Source: Devosia sp. Root436
GTDB lineage: Bacteria > Pseudomonadota > Alphaproteobacteria > Rhizobiales > Devosiaceae
NCBI RefSeq assembly: GCF_001426345.1
Contig: NZ_LMEM01000013.1
Location: forward strand, 124,001-188,000
Length of the DNA: 64,000 bases
Reading direction: 5' to 3'
The position numbers were made by a program, and so were the translations under genes. Every line of letters begins with the position of its first letter. The stretch's first letter is position 1. The notes beneath the pieces are model-generated. The model saw nothing but the letters and a program-made list of their open reading frames with translations, was not told the DNA's origin and searched no databases. Below, one piece after another: positions 8,477-16,092 of the stretch.

Positions 8477-8491
8477 TTAAAATTGTCCTAA
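8477..8491. promoter_or_regulatory. Near-CtrA site upstream of gcrA
   Basis: TTAA (8477-8480), 7-nt spacer, CTAA (8488-8491): one mismatch from the CtrA consensus TTAA-N7-TTAA. CtrA controls gcrA in Caulobacter, so the placement is meaningful; binding is inferred. Confidence 0.4.
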
Positions 8492-8570
8492 CAAACTCTC
8501 GAGTCAAATCAGGCACTTGGGGTACGATCATTGACTTATCTGACAAAATTGGCCTAACTCTGACGCTAGA

Positions 8571-8597
8571 AACGCGCTGCGCAACGAGCGCGTTTTT
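8571..8597 (+). terminator. Intrinsic-terminator-like hairpin in the argD leader
   Basis: AACGCGCT (8571-8578), 8-nt loop, AGCGCGTT (8587-8594), followed by a T-run that continues as TTTTTGGTTTTT. It lies 73 bp before the argD start, with no upstream rightward gene to end. It could attenuate argD, end a small RNA, or be a stabilising 5' stem. Confidence 0.6.
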
Positions 8598-8669
8598 GGT
8601 TTTTGTGGCGCTATTGTCACGCTTGCCCGGCCAACCTGTTTTCAACCCCGCCAAAGAAGGAATACGTCC

Positions 8670-9869
8670 ATGTCTGCGCTCTACGGCACCTATGCCCGGT
8701 CCGATCTCGCTTTCGAGCGGGGCGAGGGCATGCGCCTGTATGACCAGCATGGCCGAGACTATCTCGATTTCCATTCCGGCATCGCGGTCAACGCGCTGGG
8801 CCATGGCGACCCCCACATCGTTTCGGCGCTGAAATCGGCTGCCGACAAGGTCTGGCATACGTCCAACGTGTTCACCATTCCCGAGCAGGAAAGGCTCGGC
8901 CAGCGGCTGGTGGATGCCACCTTCGCGGATTCGGTGTTCTTCACCAATTCTGGCGCCGAGGCGCTGGAATGCGCCATCAAGACGGCGCGGCATTATTTCT
9001 GGGCCAAGGGTGAGGTGGACCGCTACGAGATCATCGCCTTTACCGGCTCGTTCCACGGCCGCACCATGGGCACGATCGCGGCCGGCGGCAACCCGAGCTA
9101 TCTCGAAGGCTTCGGTCCGCCGATGCAGGGGTTCAAGCATACCGCGCCCGGCGATCTCGACGCCGTCGAGGCGCTGATCACGCCGCAGACCTGCGCCATC
9201 CTGATCGAGACGGTACAGGGCGAGGGCGGCGTTACCGCCATGTCCGCTGAATTCATGCAGGGCCTGCGCAGGCTGTGCGACGAACACGGCATGTTGCTGG
9301 TGCTCGACGAAGTGCAATGCGGCTATGGCCGGACTGGGCGCTTCTTTGCCTTTGAATGGGCCGGTATCACCCCCGATATCGTCGCGGTGGCCAAGGCCAT
9401 CGGTGGCGGCTTCCCGTTGGGTGCATGCCTTGCCAGGGGCGATGTCGCGGCCTCGATGGTGCCCGGCACGCATGGTTCGACCTATGGCGGCAATCCGCTG
9501 GCCACGGCGGTCGGCAATGCCGTGCTCGACCGGATTCTCGCCCCCGGCTTCATCGACCATGTCAACCAGATGGGCCAGAAGCTCGCCTGGCATCTGCAGC
9601 AGCTGGCGCAGAAATATCCGGACTATGTGCTGGAGCTGCGCGGCAAGGGCCTGCTGGCCGGCATCAAGATCACGCCGCCGGTGCGCGATTTCGTGGCCCG
9701 GCTGCGCGACGATCAGCGCCTGCTGGCCATCGGTGCCGGCGACAACGTGCTGCGGCTGATCCCGCCGCTGATCGTCACCGAGGCCGATATCGAGGAGGCC
9801 ATGGGCAAGCTCGCGGCGGCCTTCGATGCGATCGAGGCCGAGACGGCTTCGGTTCCGGCGGTTGGTTGA
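8670..9869 (+). CDS. argD: Acetylornithine/succinylornithine aminotransferase family protein
   Basis: A 399-aa class III PLP aminotransferase. Visible motifs: NSGAEALECAIKTARHYF near residue 92, TGSFHGRTMGT near 128, LDEVQCGYGRTGRFFAFEWA near 215, the PLP-lysine region DIVAVAKAIGGGFPLGA near 240-255, and STYGGNPLA near 270. It converts N-acetylornithine and 2-oxoglutarate in arginine synthesis. argF follows 203 bp downstream, separated by a REP-like element, supporting the arginine role. The ATG is preceded by AAGAAGGAA. Confidence 0.93.
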   Translation: MSALYGTYARSDLAFERGEGMRLYDQHGRDYLDFHSGIAVNALGHGDPHIVSALKSAADKVWHTSNVFTIPEQERLGQRLVDATFADSVFFTNSGAEALECAIKTARHYFWAKGEVDRYEIIAFTGSFHGRTMGTIAAGGNPSYLEGFGPPMQGFKHTAPGDLDAVEALITPQTCAILIETVQGEGGVTAMSAEFMQGLRRLCDEHGMLLVLDEVQCGYGRTGRFFAFEWAGITPDIVAVAKAIGGGFPLGACLARGDVAASMVPGTHGSTYGGNPLATAVGNAVLDRILAPGFIDHVNQMGQKLAWHLQQLAQKYPDYVLELRGKGLLAGIKITPPVRDFVARLRDDQRLLAIGAGDNVLRLIPPLIVTEADIEEAMGKLAAAFDAIEAETASVPAVG

Positions 9870-9912
9870 GATCATGCTCCTTTTTCCTCAGGCACGGCGC
9901 CGACGATGATCG

Positions 9913-10012
9913 CCTCCCTCCCCCTTGAGGGGAGGGAATGAGGGAGGGGGTGGTTCAGTGGACCACTGAGGGACCCCCATCCCCGACCCCTCCCCTCAGG
10001 GGGGAGGGCAAG
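9913..10012. repeat. REP-like palindromes, family D, between argD and argF
   Basis: CCCTCCCC (9916-9923), loop CTTGA, GGGGAGGG (9929-9936), then an inverted counterpart with CCCCTCCCCTCAGGGGGGAGGG near 9987-10008. The two halves are separated by TGGTTCAGTGGACCACTGA, itself a small palindrome. Similar units are at about 25285, 50570 and 63590. Confidence 0.65.
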
Positions 10013-10072
10013 AGCCGGAAGCGCTGACCAAGCGGCTCACTTTTCAATAGCGTCACAAAAGGAACCCGGCCC

Positions 10073-11005
10073 ATGACCTCGACCGGCACCCCACGGCATT
10101 TTCTTTCCATCGACGATTTCACCTATCCCGAACTGCGCGGCATGCTCGATACAGCCGGCTCGCTCAAGGCACGCCTAAAGGACGGCGACCGGCCTCAGCC
10201 GCTCAAGGACAAGGTCCTGGCGATGATCTTCGAGCGCCAGTCGACCCGCACCCGTGTCAGCTTCGATGTCGGCATGCGCCAGCTCGGCGGCGAGACCATC
10301 ATGCTATCCGGCCAGGAGATGCAGCTCAGCCGCGAAGAAACGCTGGGTGACACCGCTCGCGTGCTGAGCCGCTATGTCGATGCGATCATGATCCGCATCC
10401 TCAGCCACGCCGACCTGCTCGAGCTGGCCGAGGCGGCGACGGTTCCCGTGATCAATGGCCTGACCCGGCGGGCCCATCCCTGCCAGATCATGGCCGACCT
10501 GATGACCTTCGAAGAGCATCGCGGCAACATCAAGGGCGCCAAGGTGGCCTGGGTCGGCGACAGTAACAACGTGCTGCATTCCTGGGTGAATGCGGCCGAG
10601 CTGTTCGAATGCCACCTGACCATCGCCACGCCGGAAGAATACAGCCCCGAAAAGGATCTGATGGACGACATCAAGCGGGCCGGCGACTTCGTCAAGCTGA
10701 TCGAGGACCCGCGCGAGGCCGTCGAAGGCGCCGACCTCGTTATCACCGACACCTGGGTATCGATGGGCGACGTGGACATTGCCGAGCGCCGGCGGGTCTT
10801 GAAACCCTATCAGGTCAACACCAATTTGATGGCCTTGGCGGACAAGAACGCCCTGTTCATGCATGACCTGCCCGCCCATCGCGGCGACGAAGTGACCGAC
10901 GAGGTAATCGACGGTCCGCAATCGGTTGTGTGGGACGAGGCCGAAAACCGCCTCCACGCGCAGAAAGCCATCCTGTGCTGGGCCTTTGGGGTCGAGACGA
11001 ACTAG
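10073..11005 (+). CDS. argF: Ornithine carbamoyltransferase
   Basis: A 310-aa carbamoyltransferase forming citrulline from ornithine and carbamoyl phosphate. The carbamoyl-phosphate loop is seen as [13 protein letters not shown] (near residue 53-65), then [12 protein letters not shown] near 133 and the ornithine loop DTWVSMGD near 226. The usual HCLP motif, whose Cys contacts ornithine, reads HDLP here ([12 protein letters not shown] near 265). This may be a lineage variant or alter substrate binding. Its neighbours are argD upstream and hslO downstream. The flanking intergenic regions both carry REP-like palindromes. Confidence 0.92.
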   Translation: MTSTGTPRHFLSIDDFTYPELRGMLDTAGSLKARLKDGDRPQPLKDKVLAMIFERQSTRTRVSFDVGMRQLGGETIMLSGQEMQLSREETLGDTARVLSRYVDAIMIRILSHADLLELAEAATVPVINGLTRRAHPCQIMADLMTFEEHRGNIKGAKVAWVGDSNNVLHSWVNAAELFECHLTIATPEEYSPEKDLMDDIKRAGDFVKLIEDPREAVEGADLVITDTWVSMGDVDIAERRRVLKPYQVNTNLMALADKNALFMHDLPAHRGDEVTDEVIDGPQSVVWDEAENRLHAQKAILCWAFGVETN

Positions 11006-11035
11006 CGCAGCAGGCGCTGCTGACGGTTGACACAC

Positions 11036-11111
11036 CACCGCGTCATTCCCGCGAGCGGGAATCCCCCTGTTCGGCAAGGGAGATTCCCGCTTTCGCGGGA
11101 ATGACGCGGTG
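11036..11111. repeat. REP-like palindrome, family C
   Basis: CACCGCGTCATTCCCGCGA (11036-11054) and TCGCGGGAATGACGCGGTG (11093-11111) form a perfect 19-bp inverted repeat around a 38-nt middle that itself contains GGGAATC/GATTCCC. It lies just after argF and may act as its terminator or a boundary element. Confidence 0.7.
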
Positions 11112-11174
11112 ATTTGTGGCATGTGTCGGTGGAACGTTTCGCCTTGAGGGTCTAGCCTCAAGAAAGCCAAGTGA

Positions 11175-12197
11175 ATGACCACGGATACGACTGCCATGAG
11201 CGAGAACCTGATGAGTGCCCTCGGGCTCGACCGGCCGGAAAGCGGTGACGATACCGTGGTGCCGTTTACGCTCGACCAGTTGGACACGCGCGGCCGCAGC
11301 GTGCGGCTGGGCCCTGCGCTCGACACCATTCTCAGCCGCCACAACTATCCCGCGCCCGTCGCCCGCCTGCTGGGCGAGGCCGTGGTTCTGGCCGCGCTGA
11401 TCGGCTCCTCGCTCAAATTCGAGGGCCGCTTCATCATGCAGACCCAGACCGATGGCCCGGTGAACCTGATCGTGGTTGATTTCGACGCGCCGGACGGCTT
11501 GCGCGGTTATGCCCGCTTCGATCGGGACGCGCTGGTCAAAGCCGCCGAAGAGGGGCGTACCTGGCCGAGCGAATTGCTCGGCAAGGGGCACCTGGCCATG
11601 ACCTTTGACCAGGGTCCGCATACCGAACGCTATCAGGGCATCGTCGCGCTCGACGGCAATTCGCTGGAAGAAGTGGCCCATACCTATTTCATGCAATCCG
11701 AGCAGATCCCGACCCAGGTGCGCCTGGCCGTGGCCGAATTCACGAGGAAAGGTGACCACCGCCCGCACTGGCGCGCCGGCGGCGTGCTGATCCAGCATCT
11801 GCCCGAGCACGGCATGTCCCATATGGCGGACCTGCCGGGCGACGGCAACTTCGACAATCCGGAAACCGCCGACCCCGATTTTGTCGAGTCCGACGGCTGG
11901 AACGAGGCTAAAATTCACCTGGCGACGCTCGACGACCTGGAACTGGCCGATCCGGACCTGAGCTCGGAACGCCTGCTGTTCCGGCTGTATCACGAGACGG
12001 GCGTGCGGGTGTTTGCGCCGCTGCCGATGGTCGAGCGCTGCACCTGCTCGGCTGACCGCATCGAGGACATGCTGGCCACCAGCTTCACCGCCGAGGACCG
12101 CGAGGAGATGGCGGTGGACGGGGAGATAGAAGTGGTGTGCGAATTCTGCTCGACCGCCTATCGCTTCAATCCGCATCACTTCGACGCCGAGAACTGA
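11175..12197 (+). CDS. hslO: Hsp33 family redox-regulated chaperone
   Basis: A 340-aa Hsp33. The N-terminal folding domain is followed by the zinc-binding redox switch: CTC near residue 293 (ERCTCSADRIEDML) and CEFC near 325 (VVCEFCSTAYRF). This CxC...CxxC set coordinates zinc when reduced and forms disulfides on oxidation, activating holdase function in the cytosol. The start at 11175 follows CAAG and precedes a second in-frame ATG at 11208 (MSENLMSALG), so the true start could be eleven codons later. Confidence 0.92.
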   Translation: MTTDTTAMSENLMSALGLDRPESGDDTVVPFTLDQLDTRGRSVRLGPALDTILSRHNYPAPVARLLGEAVVLAALIGSSLKFEGRFIMQTQTDGPVNLIVVDFDAPDGLRGYARFDRDALVKAAEEGRTWPSELLGKGHLAMTFDQGPHTERYQGIVALDGNSLEEVAHTYFMQSEQIPTQVRLAVAEFTRKGDHRPHWRAGGVLIQHLPEHGMSHMADLPGDGNFDNPETADPDFVESDGWNEAKIHLATLDDLELADPDLSSERLLFRLYHETGVRVFAPLPMVERCTCSADRIEDMLATSFTAEDREEMAVDGEIEVVCEFCSTAYRFNPHHFDAEN

Positions 12198-12314
12198 CAG
12201 GGATCAAGAACCGACACAGAAACCACGGCTTCGGCCACCGTTTCTGGTCTGCTTGCCAAGCCTGCCGAATATGATCAGTATCTGAACATAAGTATCCGGG
12301 CGGAGGGGCAACCG

Positions 12315-13034
12315 GTGAACGCAGACCTGATGTCGACTATCGAGGCGCTTCAGCAGCAGACCGACAGTGCTGGCATCCTCGAAATCATGTATGACGCAAT
12401 CGAGGATTACGGGTTCGAGCGGTTCATCATTTCGGGCCTGCCGGATCGCGGCGTCGATGTGCGCCCCTTCGTGTTGCTCTCCGGCTGGAACGATGAGTGG
12501 TACGAGCGCTATACCAGCCTCGGCTATGTCCACCTCGATCCCGTGGCGCGCAATTGCTTTTCCACCACCCTGCCGTTCGACTGGTCCGACGCCCCCTTCG
12601 ATCGCGAGGCCGACCTGCCGGCCCGCCGGGTCATGGATGAGGCGCGCGATTTCGGCATGGATGAAGGCTTCTGTGTTCCCATCCATATGGAAGGCGGCAT
12701 GCAGGGCGTGGTTTCGCTGGTCGGCGATACCAGCGAACTCGATGACAAGAGCCGGCTCGAACTGCATATGCTGGCGCTTTACGCTCACGGCCAGTTGCGT
12801 TTTCTCAACACCCGCCGCACCGACCTGGCGCCGCGCCGCGCCATTACCAGCCGCGAAGGCGAGGTGCTCAAATGGGTCGCCGCCGGCAAGACCGCTTCGG
12901 AAATAGCCGCCATCACCGGCCTCTCCCAGCGCACGGTGAACCAGCATTGCGAGAATGCGCAGAAGCGGCTGGGCACTAATAACCGGGTGCATACCGTGGT
13001 CGAAGCGATCCGCCACAAGCTGATCGCGCTCTGA
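12315..13034 (+). CDS. LuxR-family quorum-sensing transcriptional regulator
   Basis: A 239-aa LuxR-type receptor. The autoinducer-binding domain (residues ~15-165) has the expected conserved residues W58, Y63, D75-P76, W90 and G118 (GWNDEWYERY, HLDPVARNC, DEGFCVP). The C-terminal helix-turn-helix (~175-239) has ITSREGEVLKWVAAGKTASE and GLSQRTVNQHCENAQKRLG. These residues indicate a true acyl-homoserine-lactone receptor. It uses a GTG start with GGAGGGG six bases upstream. luxI-type and glycosyltransferase genes follow in the same direction. Confidence 0.92.
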   Translation: MNADLMSTIEALQQQTDSAGILEIMYDAIEDYGFERFIISGLPDRGVDVRPFVLLSGWNDEWYERYTSLGYVHLDPVARNCFSTTLPFDWSDAPFDREADLPARRVMDEARDFGMDEGFCVPIHMEGGMQGVVSLVGDTSELDDKSRLELHMLALYAHGQLRFLNTRRTDLAPRRAITSREGEVLKWVAAGKTASEIAAITGLSQRTVNQHCENAQKRLGTNNRVHTVVEAIRHKLIAL

Positions 13035-13066
13035 GAGCGACCGGACTCGGCCCTGACGGCCGTTTC

Positions 13067-13084
13067 ATTGGGATTTCTACCAAT
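13067..13084. promoter_or_regulatory. lux-box-sized dyad upstream of the autoinducer synthase gene
   Basis: ATTGG (13067-13071), 8-nt spacer, CCAAT (13080-13084): an 18-bp dyad centred about 70 bp before the preferred synthase start. Size and position suit a LuxR binding site, but the sequence is not the canonical lux box and the arms are short. Confidence 0.35.
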
Positions 13085-13145
13085 ATCGCCAGGCCTGAAG
13101 CGCGTGCCAACTGGTGCGTAACATCTCGTGCTTGGGGGCAGAGCG

Positions 13146-13799
13146 ATGAGGGTGCATATAGTCCGCGAACCGGCGGACCGCTATTCTATTGACTTGCTGG
13201 AGCGCAACTATCGCCTGAGACACAAGATTTTCGTCGACATGCAGGGCTGGGAGGCGATCCGCCGCCCGGACGAGCGTGATATCGACGCTTTCGATACGGC
13301 CGACTCAACCCACCTGCTGCTGCTCGACGATGGCGAGCTGGTCGGTGGATCCCGCTTCACGCCGCTCGACAAGCCGAACTTGCTGCAGACAGTCTTTTCC
13401 GACCTCGTGCAAGGAGAATTCCCCGCTTCACCCTCACTTGGGGCCGATTGGACGCGCTTCTACGTGCGATCCGATCGACGTGAGGGTAGGCGCCGTGCAC
13501 CGGAGTCTGCAGCCCTTTTCTGCGCGATGATGGAATATGCCCTGTTCGAGGGCTATTCCTTCATCACCTTTGTCTCGACCATCTACATGCTCGAGCATGG
13601 CGTGAGCGTGGGTTGGCACATCACCCCGCTGGGGGCGCCGGCCATGATCGACGGCAAGCCCACGATCGCCGCATGGATAGAAGTGAGCGAGCAGGCGCTC
13701 GACAATGTCCGTCGCGTTACCCGGCAGCCGGCGCCGATGCTTGCCTTGCGTGGCCTCACGCGGCGCTCCCCGCAACCCCCGGCAATCATCCGGCACTGA
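13146..13799 (+). CDS. Acyl-homoserine-lactone synthase (LuxI family)
   Basis: A LuxI-family synthase of about 217 aa that makes an N-acyl-homoserine lactone from SAM and an acyl donor. It has the N-terminal signature YRLRHKIFVDMQGWEAI (R, F and W conserved), DAFDTADSTHLLLLDDGELVGGSRFTP, and WTRFYVRSDRR, the conserved R-F-V strand. The ATG at 13146 has GGGGGCAGAGCG before it; an upstream GTG at 13128 in frame would add six residues but lacks a ribosome site. It forms a pair with the LuxR gene 111 bp upstream, and a glycosyltransferase starts 14 bp after its stop. Confidence 0.92.
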   Translation: MRVHIVREPADRYSIDLLERNYRLRHKIFVDMQGWEAIRRPDERDIDAFDTADSTHLLLLDDGELVGGSRFTPLDKPNLLQTVFSDLVQGEFPASPSLGADWTRFYVRSDRREGRRRAPESAALFCAMMEYALFEGYSFITFVSTIYMLEHGVSVGWHITPLGAPAMIDGKPTIAAWIEVSEQALDNVRRVTRQPAPMLALRGLTRRSPQPPAIIRH

Positions 13800-13813
13800 G
13801 CCGGGCGCCCGGC

Positions 13814-15664
13814 ATGTCTGACGCGCTGGAACTGATCAAGGCCATCCTGTCGAATGGCAGCGACGACGCCGCCGCTCTGCGGGTTCTGGAAACGGCACTG
13901 GAGCGCGAGGTCGATGTCCTGCGCTATTGCGCGACCACACTCGGCCTGGATGCGGCACTGGTCATGCAGCGAGCAGCAGCCTGGGCCGGATACGCGTCCT
14001 ACCATCGGGTGCCGCGGGGACTGCGCGGGCGGCTCGAACCGACCCGGCTGGAGGCCCTGGCCGATGTGCGCATGTTCCGGGTGCAACTGCTGGATCGTGA
14101 AATCGCCTTCGTGGCCCCCGATCTCCTGGGGATCATCCGCCTCAAGCATCGGCTGATATCGACGCCGCGCCTGCGCTATCTGTTGTGCCTGGTGCCCGAG
14201 ACGGCACTGCGCGATTATCTCGCCACGGCCGCCGCGCCGGCCCTCACCGCCGCAGCGCGGCAGAATCTGGCCCGCCGTTGGCCCTATGCGTCGGCCCATC
14301 TCGAACTCACCAGGTTTACCCGCCACGGCTTCGTCGGCGTACTGGCCTTGCTGGTTTCCTTGCTGCTGGTGGCCCCGTTTTTTGCCCAGCTCTGGCTGCT
14401 TCCGGTGGCTTTCGGCATGCTCGTCGTGCCGGCGATGATCCGGCTCGGTGCCCTGTTCAGCCCCGTCCCTCCGGCGGCGACGCCACGACGACCGCCAGAC
14501 GAGCAACTGCCCGGATATTCCGTGCTGATCCCGCTGCGCGACGAAAGCGATATGGTGCCCCAACTCTTTGCCGCCATGCGGGCGCTCGACTATCCGGCCG
14601 AGCGTCTCGACATCAAATTCGTGGTCGAAGCGCGTTCTGTCCGCACCCTCGCCGCCGTGCGGGCGCAGCTTGGCGATCCGCGCTTTTCGCTGGTGCCGGT
14701 GCCTGAAGCTTTGCCGCGCACCAAGCCCAAGGCGCTCGATTTCGCCCTGCCGCTCTGCCGGGGTGAGCATGTCGTGGTGTTCGATGCCGAGGATGTGCCG
14801 GATCCCGATCAACTCTGGAAGGCGGCATTGCGTTTTCGCGATGCCCCGGACATCGCCTGCCTCCAGGCGCGGCTGGTGATCGACAACGGCCGGCGCAATG
14901 GGCTGACGGCATTGTTTGCAGGCGAATATGCCGGGCTGTTCCTGGTGCTGCTGCCCGCGCTGGCCCGCTGGCATCTGCCCATGCCATTGGGCGGAACCTC
15001 CAATCATTTCCGTTTGCAGGTGCTGCGCGAACTGGGTGGTTGGGACGCCTACAATGTCACCGAGGATGCCGATCTCGGCGTAAGGCTGGCCCGGCGGCGG
15101 CTGCGGGTCGATGTGCTGGCCTCCGCCACGCGCGAGGCCGCTCCCCGCCGATTGATGCCCTGGATCGGCCAGCGCACGCGCTGGATGAAGGGCTGGATGC
15201 AGACCCTCATTGTCCACAATCGCGATCCTCGTCGGTTGCACCAAGAGATGGGCTTGCCCGCCATGCTGGCCTTCGAGGCGCTGGTGCTGGGCATGATCAC
15301 CGCACCAATCCTGCATTGTGGTTTCGGTCTGGTGCTCCTGTTCCGCTGGGGGACCGGCCTTGCGAGCGGCGATGGTGCCATCTGGACTGTATTTTACCTC
15401 GCGGTGCTCGTATTGGGCTATGGCAGCGCCCTGGCCATGACCGTGCTTGGTCTGTTGCGCCTGGATCGGCGCGACCTGCTGCCAATCCAGGTCCTGCTGC
15501 CCGCCTATTGGCTGCTGATTGGCTTTTCGACCATCCTTGCGGCCCGTGAGCTGATCGTGCGGCCCTTCTACTGGTTCAAGTCTCCCCATCGGCCGGAAAA
15601 GCAGGCGGCGGCACCAATGCGCGCCGGTGCCTCGCAACGGATAAGCCGCACCGCGTCAATTTAA
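13814..15664 (+). CDS. Processive family 2 glycosyltransferase linked to quorum-sensing genes
   Basis: A 616-aa membrane glycosyltransferase. The N-terminal ~150 residues resemble a GspE_N/MshEN-like accessory domain; a membrane pair (~176-215) precedes the GT2 domain (~240-470), with PGYSVLIPLRDESDMV, the DxD-type VVFDAEDVPDPDQLW, acceptor motif NVTEDADLGVR and QRTRWMKGW (QxxRW). Four to five membrane segments follow. The D, DxD, TED, QxxRW set indicates a processive, cellulose/chitin-synthase-like enzyme making an exopolysaccharide. Start ATG 13814 is chosen because longer reading frame upstream overlaps the luxI gene. Co-transcription with luxI is likely. Confidence 0.88.
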   Translation: MSDALELIKAILSNGSDDAAALRVLETALEREVDVLRYCATTLGLDAALVMQRAAAWAGYASYHRVPRGLRGRLEPTRLEALADVRMFRVQLLDREIAFVAPDLLGIIRLKHRLISTPRLRYLLCLVPETALRDYLATAAAPALTAAARQNLARRWPYASAHLELTRFTRHGFVGVLALLVSLLLVAPFFAQLWLLPVAFGMLVVPAMIRLGALFSPVPPAATPRRPPDEQLPGYSVLIPLRDESDMVPQLFAAMRALDYPAERLDIKFVVEARSVRTLAAVRAQLGDPRFSLVPVPEALPRTKPKALDFALPLCRGEHVVVFDAEDVPDPDQLWKAALRFRDAPDIACLQARLVIDNGRRNGLTALFAGEYAGLFLVLLPALARWHLPMPLGGTSNHFRLQVLRELGGWDAYNVTEDADLGVRLARRRLRVDVLASATREAAPRRLMPWIGQRTRWMKGWMQTLIVHNRDPRRLHQEMGLPAMLAFEALVLGMITAPILHCGFGLVLLFRWGTGLASGDGAIWTVFYLAVLVLGYGSALAMTVLGLLRLDRRDLLPIQVLLPAYWLLIGFSTILAARELIVRPFYWFKSPHRPEKQAAAPMRAGASQRISRTASI

Positions 15665-15668
15665 TAAA

Positions 15669-15684
15669 TTGACTAAGAATATCA
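15669..15684 (+). promoter_or_regulatory. Iron-responsive (IRO/RirA-type) operator overlapping a promoter
   Basis: TGA (15670-15672), N9, TCA (15682-15684) fits the rhizobial iron-responsive operator TGA-N9-TCA. It overlaps a -35-like TTGACT (15669-15674), and AT-rich ATAATATATAG follows as a -10 region. It lies about 45 bp before the iron-transport operon, so repression by RirA in iron-replete cells is the natural inference. Confidence 0.6.
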
Positions 15685-15726
15685 TAATATATAGCACCTG
15701 CCTGGACCAAACAGTCGGTGACGCAG

Positions 15727-16092
15727 ATGTTTCACAAAGCCACGGTGCTGTCGCGCCAGAACCTGACGCAGGGGATGATCCGGTTGACCCTTGGCGGGCC
15801 CGGTCTGGGCGCGTTCCAGACCACGGGCATTGGTGACGAATATCTGCGTCTGTTCTTCCCCAATGAATGGGCGCAGCAGTCGGCTCTGTCGCGGCTGCTG
15901 GAACAAACGCCGAAACAGGTGCAGTCGCGCATCTTCATCGAGGTGGCGCGCGCCGAGGACGAACAGGCATTGCCCGCCCATCCAGGCGCGACCGTGACCT
16001 GGCTGCACAAGAGCGGCAATGGCAACGGCTCGGTCTATACCGTCATGGAGGCCTTGCGCCTGGGGGATGAAGTCTATGGCAAGCTGGCCTAG
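15727..16092 (+). pseudogene. Siderophore-interacting protein, shortened remnant
   Basis: A 121-aa open frame that aligns with two separated parts of siderophore-interacting ferric reductases (normally about 250-280 aa). Residues ~1-45 are the start of the FAD domain (FHKATVLSRQNLTQGMIRLT, EYLRLFFPNEW); from ~46 it jumps to the NAD-domain part (SALSRLLEQTPKQV, FIEVARAEDEQALPAHPG, VTWLHKSG). The flavin-binding R-x-Y-T/S region and the C-terminal GYWR end are missing. The stop TAG touches the ATG of the permease. It could be a decayed gene or a retained leader cistron. A GTG at 15718 is an alternative start. Confidence 0.7.

Larger units (their letters stand above)
8320..8669. other. gcrA-argD divergent intergenic region
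   Basis: These 350 bp carry no convincing gene. Seen: GAGTC (GANTC) at 8443-8447 and 8501-8505; a near-CtrA site TTAA-N7-CTAA at 8477-8491; a small hairpin CGGGG-N8-CCCCG near 8446-8463; a promoter-like TTGACT-N17-CTAACT at 8531-8559; and a strong terminator-like hairpin at 8571-8597. A short RNA or argD leader is possible. Confidence 0.5.

Noticed and set aside
8338..8832. 164-aa plus-strand frame over the gcrA-argD region
   Set aside because: It reads out of frame through the start of argD and across the terminator-like hairpin; no support.
13109..13120. TGCCA-AC-TGGTG as a possible lux box
   Set aside because: Only three base pairs per arm match and the outer bases do not pair; the ATTGG/CCAAT dyad is a better candidate.
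13583..15637. Long minus-strand open frame (684 aa) opposite the glycosyltransferase and luxI genes
   Set aside because: GC-rich shadow frame rich in Gln, His and Gly with no family resemblance. The plus strand has clear GT2 and LuxI motifs.
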